Source: Bartonella sp. HY038 | GTDB taxonomy: Bacteria > Pseudomonadota > Alphaproteobacteria > Rhizobiales > Rhizobiaceae | Reading direction: 5' to 3' | Length of the DNA: 64,000 nucleotides | Assembly (NCBI RefSeq): GCF_014117425.1 | Contig: NZ_CP059725.1 | Span: 186,001 to 250,000 of the forward strand | In this document: positions 58,840 to 64,000 of the stretch, piece by piece | How positions within the stretch are numbered: the first letter of the stretch is position 1 | How the letters are laid out: each line of letters begins with the position of its first letter | The notes under the pieces: generated by a model | What the model was told of the DNA's origin: nothing | The model's input: only the letters and a program-made list of their open reading frames with translations | The model's database searches: none | Position numbers and translations under genes: made by a program

Positions 58840-59440
58840 ATTTCTTCCTGTTTCATAGTCATAGATTGTGGCTTTACATTAAATTAAAGCTTATTATTCT
58901 CATAATTTCTAATTTTCTTAAATAAAAATTCTAATACAAATAGAATTAAATTTTGAAATTTTATATTATGACATTCTGTCGAAACCAATTAATCATTTCT
59001 TTGCTCATTAAAATACTGCAACACAAGCTGTGTAAGTTACTGAGCTTAGGTGACCTTCTATTTCAATATAAGAGTTAGAGCAATTTTGCAAAGAGTAAAT
59101 AGTTAATTAAAAAATCAACAAGATTTATAAAATATTTCACCACTTTTTGGGCTAAATTTTTTATTAATTCTAATATCTTGTGCAGATTCAAACAGAGTTC
59201 TGGGTAATTCTAAAGACTGAAAAAAATAGCGAATAGATCAAAATATCTAAACATAAAAAATAATTATATTAAGTAATTAATTTTTTTTGCCTCATAAGGT
59301 TAAAATAGCATTGCAATCACCTTGATAATGGTGCTGTTATGGGGCAACAAAAATGTGTCAAAAAAATACATTGTATCACCTTAATTTAGGTGAAGCATTT
59401 TTTAATGCTTTGGTTGGTTCTAGTTAAAAGGAGAGATGAC
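58840..59440. other. divergent AT-rich region between IalB copy 2 and pntA
   Basis: No gene found. It must carry promoters for IalB (minus) and the pnt genes (plus). The pntA-proximal part holds two like-built inverted repeats (listed) and a hairpin AGCATT-TTTT-AATGCT (59394-59409). The ribosome site AAAAGGAGAG is at 59426-59435. Confidence 0.6.
59317..59393 (+). promoter_or_regulatory. two TCACC-N8-GGTG inverted repeats before pntA
   Basis: TCACCTTGATAATGGTGC at 59317-59334 and TCACCTTAATTTAGGTGA at 59376-59393 share the same arms and the same 8-base spacer starting TT; centres are 59 bases apart. They look like a pair of operator sites for one regulator. The second copy ends 47 bases before the pntA start codon. 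Confidence 0.4.
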
Positions 59441-60625
59441 TTGGGCGAGATAATCTTCGTTGCCAAAGAAACGGCAGAGGGGGAGCCGCGTGTTGCTGCG
59501 TCTCCTGAAACAGTAAAAAAATATATAAGTCTTGGTTATAGCGTGCTCGTTGAAAAATCAGCTGGTGATCGCTCACGCATTCCAGATAGCGAATATGAAT
59601 CAGCAGGCGCTACCCTTGCAAGCGCAAGTCAGGCAAAAAATGCCGATATTATTTTAAAGGTTCGCCGTCCTAATGAAAAAGAATTGTCAGCCTATAAAAA
59701 AGGCGCGGTGCTCATTGCCATGCTTGACCCCTATGGTCATGAAGGTGATGTGGCAGCGCTTGCCAAAGCTGGCATTAGTGCGTTTACAATGGAATTTATG
59801 CCGCGCATTACCCGTGCTCAGGTGATGGACGTACTTTCTTCGCAGGCTAATCTTGCCGGCTATCAAGCGGTGATTGATGCAGCTAGCACCTATGATCGTG
59901 CCATGCCAATGATGATGACTGCCGCAGGTACTGTGCCGGCTGCTAAATTATTTGTCATGGGCGCAGGCGTTGCCGGCTTGCAAGCTATTGCGACAGCTCG
60001 TCGTCTTGGTGCTGTGGTAACCGCTAATGATGTGCGTCCCGCCGCCAAAGAGCAAGTGGCATCACTTGGCGCAAAATTTATCGCCGTTGAGGATGATGAA
60101 TTTCGTGCCGCTGAAACATCTGGTGGTTATGCTAAGGAAATGTCCAGCGAATATCAGGCAAAACAAGCAGCTCTTACCCAAGATCATATTGCCAAGCAAG
60201 ATATTGTTATTACAACGGCGCTTATTCCAGGCCGTCCCGCACCGCGATTAATTACCAAAGATATGCTCAAAACCATGCGTCCTGGCTCAGTTGTTGTTGA
60301 TCTTGCAGTTGAGCGCGGCGGTAATGTTGAAGGTGCGGTTGCCAATCAAGTGGTGGATGTTGAAGGAGTTCAAGTTGTAGGCTACACCAATATGCCGGGC
60401 CGTATTGCTGCCACAGCGTCTCAACTTTATGCGCGCAATCTTTTTGCTTTTCTTGAAAGCATGACAAATAAGGAAGCCAAAGAGTTGAAAATCAATCTAG
60501 ATGATGAATTGGTAAAGGCAACTTTACTTACCCATGATGGGGCGATACTTCATCAGGCTTTCGCCCATGTAGAAATTGAAGAAAAACCAACTGCCAAAAA
60601 GGCCGCCAAGAAAGGGGCTGAATGA
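59441..60625 (+). CDS. pntA: NAD(P) transhydrogenase subunit alpha part 1 (soluble NAD-binding domain)
   Basis: Soluble dI domain of the proton-translocating transhydrogenase that makes NADPH from NADH using the proton gradient; 395 residues. [20 protein letters not shown] is near the N terminus, [20 protein letters not shown] is the Rossmann motif and [20 protein letters not shown] a further hallmark. An ATG at 59390 is in frame, but the TTG at 59441 follows AAAAGGAGAG and matches the family start, so TTG is chosen. The gene ends in an alanine/lysine-rich tail. It is followed by pntAB and pntB. Confidence 0.94.
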   Translation: MGEIIFVAKETAEGEPRVAASPETVKKYISLGYSVLVEKSAGDRSRIPDSEYESAGATLASASQAKNADIILKVRRPNEKELSAYKKGAVLIAMLDPYGHEGDVAALAKAGISAFTMEFMPRITRAQVMDVLSSQANLAGYQAVIDAASTYDRAMPMMMTAAGTVPAAKLFVMGAGVAGLQAIATARRLGAVVTANDVRPAAKEQVASLGAKFIAVEDDEFRAAETSGGYAKEMSSEYQAKQAALTQDHIAKQDIVITTALIPGRPAPRLITKDMLKTMRPGSVVVDLAVERGGNVEGAVANQVVDVEGVQVVGYTNMPGRIAATASQLYARNLFAFLESMTNKEAKELKINLDDELVKATLLTHDGAILHQAFAHVEIEEKPTAKKAAKKGAE

Positions 60626-61032
60626 TGGAGACCACTGCTATTGAAAATATAATTCAAAGCCTTGATCAAGCTAAAAACAGTTTAGAACAGATTGCTACAA
60701 ATCAGAGCGAGACTATTATAACTATCACCCAAACAACAACGGGTGGCTCTATGGATTTTGTTTACCAATTGGCTGTTTTCTTTTTGGCTATTTTTGTTGG
60801 TTATTATGTTGTTTGGTCGGTTACGCCCGCGCTTCATACGCCGCTTATGGCGGTTACCAATGCTATTTCATCGGTTATTGTGGTTGGTGCACTTTTAGCT
60901 GTGGGTTGGTCTGCTTCTGGTATGGCGACAGCCTTTGGTTTTATTGCTCTTATCCTTGCCAGTATTAATATTGTTGGTGGGTTTTTAGTGACACAGCGCA
61001 TGCTTGCCATGTATAAGAAAAAAGAAAAGTGA
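60622..61032 (+). CDS. pntAB: NAD(P) transhydrogenase subunit alpha part 2 (membrane part)
   Basis: 136-residue membrane subunit with three or four helices: [40 protein letters not shown] and [19 protein letters not shown]. It is the separately encoded alpha-2 subunit found in alphaproteobacteria. Its ATG overlaps the pntA stop (ATGA), so translation is coupled. Confidence 0.93.
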   Translation: MMETTAIENIIQSLDQAKNSLEQIATNQSETIITITQTTTGGSMDFVYQLAVFFLAIFVGYYVVWSVTPALHTPLMAVTNAISSVIVVGALLAVGWSASGMATAFGFIALILASINIVGGFLVTQRMLAMYKKKEK

Positions 61033-61042
61033 GGCTTAAATA

Positions 61043-62449
61043 ATGAGTGTTCAATTTGCTGCCTTCCTTTATTTGGTGTCAGGCATTCTATTCATCATGG
61101 CCTTGCGCGGTCTATCGCATCCAACCACCAGCCGTAAAGGTAATATTTATGGCATGGTTGGTATGGGCATTGCCATTGTAACAACCCTATTATTAACCAC
61201 TCCCGGATTTTTGGGTATAACCCTTATTATTGCAGGTCTTGGTATTGGCGGCGTGATCGGCGCTAGAATTGCAGATCGAATTGCAATGACCTCCATGCCA
61301 CAATTGGTCGCGGCTTTCCACTCCTTGGTCGGGCTTGCAGCTGTTATGGTAGCTGCTGCCGCGCTTTATTCACCTAGTTCGTTTAATATTGGCGATGTTG
61401 GCTCAATTCATGGCCGCGCACTGGTTGAAATGGCGATTGGTGTTGCTATTGGTGCTGTGACGTTTACCGGTTCTATCATTGCATTCTTGAAGCTTGATGG
61501 CCGCATGTCTGGTAAGCCAATTTTATTGCCAGCCCGTCATCTTATCAATATTGCCCTTGGCATTGCTATTCTTGTTCTCATCATTGTTTTGGTGGCGAGC
61601 GAAAGTCATTTTGTTTTCTGGCTTATTGTTGTTTTGGCATTGGTTATCGGTGTTACTATGATTGTGCCAATTGGCGGCGCAGATATGCCGGTTGTTGTAT
61701 CAATGCTTAATTCCTATTCCGGTTGGGCTGCAGCCGGCATTGGCTTTACCTTACAAAATATGGCGCTTATAATCACTGGCGCGCTGGTTGGCTCATCTGG
61801 TGCAATTTTAAGCTATATTATGTGTAAAGGCATGAACCGCTCATTTATTTCAGTAATTTTGGGCGGCTTTGGTGGTGAAACAGCCGCTGCTTCTAGTGGT
61901 GGTTCTACTGAACAACGCCCGGTTAAGCAGGGGTCTGCCGATGATGCTGCCTTTGTGATGAAGAATGCTGCTAAAGTTATTATCGTTCCAGGCTATGGTA
62001 TGGCGGTTGCACAAGCACAGCATGCCTTGCGTGAAATGGCTGATAAGTTAAAGGCAGAAGGCGTTGAAGTTAAATATGCCATTCACCCAGTTGCTGGCCG
62101 TATGCCCGGCCATATGAATGTGCTTTTAGCTGAAGCAAATGTGCCTTATGATGAAGTCTTCGAGCTTGAGGACATTAATTCAGAATTTCCAACCGCTGAT
62201 GTGGCCTTTGTTATTGGTGCAAATGATGTTACCAATCCGGCAGCCAAAACTGATCCAACCTCACCAATTTACGGTATGCCTATTCTTGATGTTGATAAGG
62301 CAGGAACAGTGCTATTCTTGAAACGTGGTATGGGTTCTGGCTATGCTGGCGTTGAAAATGAACTTTTCTTCCGTGACAATACAATGATGTTGTTTGGTGA
62401 TGCCAAGAAGATGGTTGAAGCAATTGTTAAATCGCTTGATGCTGACTAG
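61043..62449 (+). CDS. pntB: NAD(P) transhydrogenase subunit beta
   Basis: 468 residues: about nine membrane helices in the first 270 residues, then the NADP-binding domain (dIII) with VIIVPGYGMAVAQAQHALRE, YAIHPVAGRMPGHMNVLLAE, FVIGANDVTNPAAKTDP and FLKRGMGSGYAGVENELF, all diagnostic. It completes the enzyme. A strong terminator follows 27 bases after the stop. Confidence 0.97.
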   Translation: MSVQFAAFLYLVSGILFIMALRGLSHPTTSRKGNIYGMVGMGIAIVTTLLLTTPGFLGITLIIAGLGIGGVIGARIADRIAMTSMPQLVAAFHSLVGLAAVMVAAAALYSPSSFNIGDVGSIHGRALVEMAIGVAIGAVTFTGSIIAFLKLDGRMSGKPILLPARHLINIALGIAILVLIIVLVASESHFVFWLIVVLALVIGVTMIVPIGGADMPVVVSMLNSYSGWAAAGIGFTLQNMALIITGALVGSSGAILSYIMCKGMNRSFISVILGGFGGETAAASSGGSTEQRPVKQGSADDAAFVMKNAAKVIIVPGYGMAVAQAQHALREMADKLKAEGVEVKYAIHPVAGRMPGHMNVLLAEANVPYDEVFELEDINSEFPTADVAFVIGANDVTNPAAKTDPTSPIYGMPILDVDKAGTVLFLKRGMGSGYAGVENELFFRDNTMMLFGDAKKMVEAIVKSLDAD

Positions 62450-62475
62450 TCTTAAGGCTTATTGAGGCAAATATT

Positions 62476-62519
62476 AACGGCGATAAGATTATTAATTTTA
62501 ATCTTATCGCCGTTTTTTA
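62476..62519 (+). terminator. terminator after pntB
   Basis: AACGGCGATAAGATTA (62476-62491) pairs perfectly with TAATCTTATCGCCGTT (62499-62514), a 16-bp stem with a 7-base loop, followed by a T-run. It ends the pnt operon. Confidence 0.95.
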
Positions 62520-62665
62520 TTGCAATTTATTATAAATATACCAAATTGCAAAGAACTTACATATTATAAAAAATAATTTATTAATGTCTTTCCATTTGTT
62601 GTTTACATTTTTCTTAAAGTATAATTTATTATATTTTGAAAATATTTAAAATAATCAAATGGTGG

Positions 62666-63328
62666 ATGATGAAAAAAGCTCTTTCAGTTATTTTGGCAGC
62701 GGGCCTATTGGCTAGCTTATCAACAATTACATCAACAATCGTAGTGGCTGCGCCAATACCAGATGCGGCAATTCAATCTGCCCATGAAGTACCACCACCC
62801 GTGGCAAAAAATGATGCTGATTTTGATAAGGCATTATTGGATGATGTTGATGGTGTATCGCTACAGCTTTATACGCGTATTTCTTATAATGGGTTTTATA
62901 AAAAAATGCCCCTTGATAATGATGATGCGTTAAAGGCTGAATATAATATTACCAAAGCGCAGTTTGATAAGGCCAACGAAATTTTTAGCAAGCGTATGCA
63001 GGATGATAAAAGTTTTAAATTCATCAACCTTTTTGGTGCCTATTTCTGGGATCAAGCTGGCGCTGGCGGCAAAAACAGCGAGTTTGCCAAGGATTATGTC
63101 CAATCGGTTTTAAATGATGGTCCTCTTTACCTTGATCCGCCGATGACAATGACCGAATATAGCGATCTTATGCGCTATTATGGCAATAAAATTGCTTTTG
63201 AACCTGATATGGGTGAGCTAGCCGCATCTGACCGCGTGCTAAAGGATAAGGGCTACACTTTTGAGGAGTTACAGATTATTGGCGCGTGGCTTGGGCGTGC
63301 TACTGCGCTAGGCATGGGTATTCGGTAA
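62666..63328 (+). CDS. exported protein of unknown function
   Basis: I do not recognise a family. From the ATG at 62666 the product is 220 residues: a signal peptide (KKALSVILAAGLLASLSTI, cleaved near VVAAPIPDA), then a mostly helical, acidic mature part with FDKALLDDVDGVSLQLYTRI, FINLFGAYFWDQAGAGGKNS and YTFEELQIIGAWLGRATALG. There are no cysteines. The frame is open to a TTG at 62636; GGTGG before the ATG pair at 62666/62669 is a modest ribosome site, so the exact start is uncertain. It is the first gene of a run of overlapping secreted-protein genes that runs off the window. Confidence 0.7.
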   Translation: MMKKALSVILAAGLLASLSTITSTIVVAAPIPDAAIQSAHEVPPPVAKNDADFDKALLDDVDGVSLQLYTRISYNGFYKKMPLDNDDALKAEYNITKAQFDKANEIFSKRMQDDKSFKFINLFGAYFWDQAGAGGKNSEFAKDYVQSVLNDGPLYLDPPMTMTEYSDLMRYYGNKIAFEPDMGELAASDRVLKDKGYTFEELQIIGAWLGRATALGMGIR

Positions 63329-63825
63329 TGGTAATAAAATGGAACCGTCTATTGATACTGGCAATTTTAAGCTATCTTTTGTCAACCTTTCAGGTCATGG
63401 CGCAAGGTGCTCCCAATTATGTGCCAGGAACCCGCCTTGAAGGCGAGTATCAATCTTTTGGTAAATGGCAATTTACCGTTACCAGCCTTACGCGTGATGA
63501 AACATCTATTCATCCGCAAACAAATACGGTTGAGGTGTGTTTGAAAAAGGGTATGGATCAAGCGGCAATTCCGTTTACGCCCAAGCCTTTAAAGGGTCGC
63601 TGCGTTCTTCGTGGCAATCGATTTGCTGCAGATAATATTGACATTAATTATATTTGTGATGAAGGACAAGATATTTATAGCCACCTAAGTTTCAGCCTAG
63701 ATCATAAAGGAGATGGCATTTATGAGGGGCCACTCAATTATGGAGTTGCGCCGCAAGATTTAGCTTATCAACTTCATTCCGTTGCCTATGTTACAGCAAA
63801 ACGTATGAGTGATTGTGAGGACTGA
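63328..63825 (+). CDS. exported DUF3617-like protein
   Basis: 165 residues. A signal peptide (LLILAILSYLLSTFQVMAQ) is followed by a small beta-rich domain. GKWQFTVTSLTRDE, the VCLKKGM and GRCVLRG cysteines, YICDEG and the C-terminal RMSDCED follow the pattern of DUF3617 periplasmic proteins, with four conserved cysteines. The ATG overlaps the preceding stop (TAATG), so I chose 63328 over an upstream in-frame ATG. Function unknown. Confidence 0.65.
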   Translation: MVIKWNRLLILAILSYLLSTFQVMAQGAPNYVPGTRLEGEYQSFGKWQFTVTSLTRDETSIHPQTNTVEVCLKKGMDQAAIPFTPKPLKGRCVLRGNRFAADNIDINYICDEGQDIYSHLSFSLDHKGDGIYEGPLNYGVAPQDLAYQLHSVAYVTAKRMSDCED

Positions 63826-64000
63826 TGTTGCGTATATTATCTGTTATTTTATTGGTCATATTTTCATTTATGCCAATCGCTTATGGAGCTAGTGGTTTGC
63901 TTGATACAGATCGGCTCATAGAAGGCAAAGCCCGCGATACGATTGCTGAAACCTTTACCCCCGGCCTTTACAGTATCACTTGGTTTGAACCGATGCTAAC
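63825..64000 (+). CDS. secreted protein, partial (3' end outside window)
   Basis: The ATG at 63825 overlaps the previous TGA by one base. The first 58 codons encode a signal peptide (LSVILLVIFSFMPIAYGAS) and the start of the mature protein (DTDRLIEGKARDTI, then LYSITWFEPML). The family cannot be recognised from this fragment. Third gene in the same tight run, so probably part of one operon. Confidence 0.6.
   Translation, partial: MLRILSVILLVIFSFMPIAYGASGLLDTDRLIEGKARDTIAETFTPGLYSITWFEPML

Overview
The window is a chromosomal stretch of an AT-rich alphaproteobacterium, most likely in the Hyphomicrobiales (Rhizobiales) near the Brucellaceae/Bartonellaceae. I infer this from the combination of gene types: a very large NAD-glutamate dehydrogenase, AddA/AddB instead of RecBCD, a three-subunit pntA/pntAB/pntB transhydrogenase, rpoN-hpf-ptsN, a TauE/SafE + TIGR02186 pair, two IalB (invasion-associated locus B) proteins and an RT0821-type lipoprotein. 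No phage, transposon, CRISPR array or plasmid signature was seen. Genus-level placement is not possible by reading alone.

Layout. 1-8 kb: NAD-glutamate dehydrogenase (3' part outside the window), a 1.3 kb gene-free gap holding a strong hairpin, beta-carbonic anhydrase, pyridoxal kinase, an exported SGNH/DUF459 protein, an unknown protein and tRNA-Gly(CCC). 8.6-23.3 kb, all on the minus strand: a polyamine-type ABC importer (potABCD), a GMC alcohol dehydrogenase, a trimethylamine-dehydrogenase-like flavoprotein, a YtcJ-type amidohydrolase, electron transfer flavoprotein etfBA, a PuuC-like aldehyde dehydrogenase and ETF-ubiquinone oxidoreductase. The last gene is split by a frameshift at a poly-A tract. 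Together they read as an uptake-plus-oxidation pathway for an organic amine whose electrons go through ETF to ubiquinone. 23.8-32.3 kb: addA, addB, a MurU-like nucleotidyltransferase and rsmC.

32.5-43.2 kb: a divergent catabolic locus. To the left run two permeases, an ATPase, two tandem paralogous binding proteins and an M20 amidohydrolase. To the right run a flavin monooxygenase, a RidA protein, a DUF1028 protein and an ArgE-like deacetylase, followed by a convergent LysR regulator. It looks like import and stepwise breakdown of an N-substituted amino-acid-like compound; the substrate is unknown.

43.4-64 kb is mainly housekeeping: a zinc-ribbon protein, ptsN, hpf, rpoN, rlmN, IalB, DUF1232, TauE/SafE + TIGR02186, mutS, a lipoprotein, pdxH, a TPP riboswitch driving thiC alone, a second IalB and pntA-pntAB-pntB (pntA begins with TTG). 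At the right edge is a tightly packed run of three secreted proteins of unknown function, the last cut by the window end. Intrinsic terminators separate most of these units.
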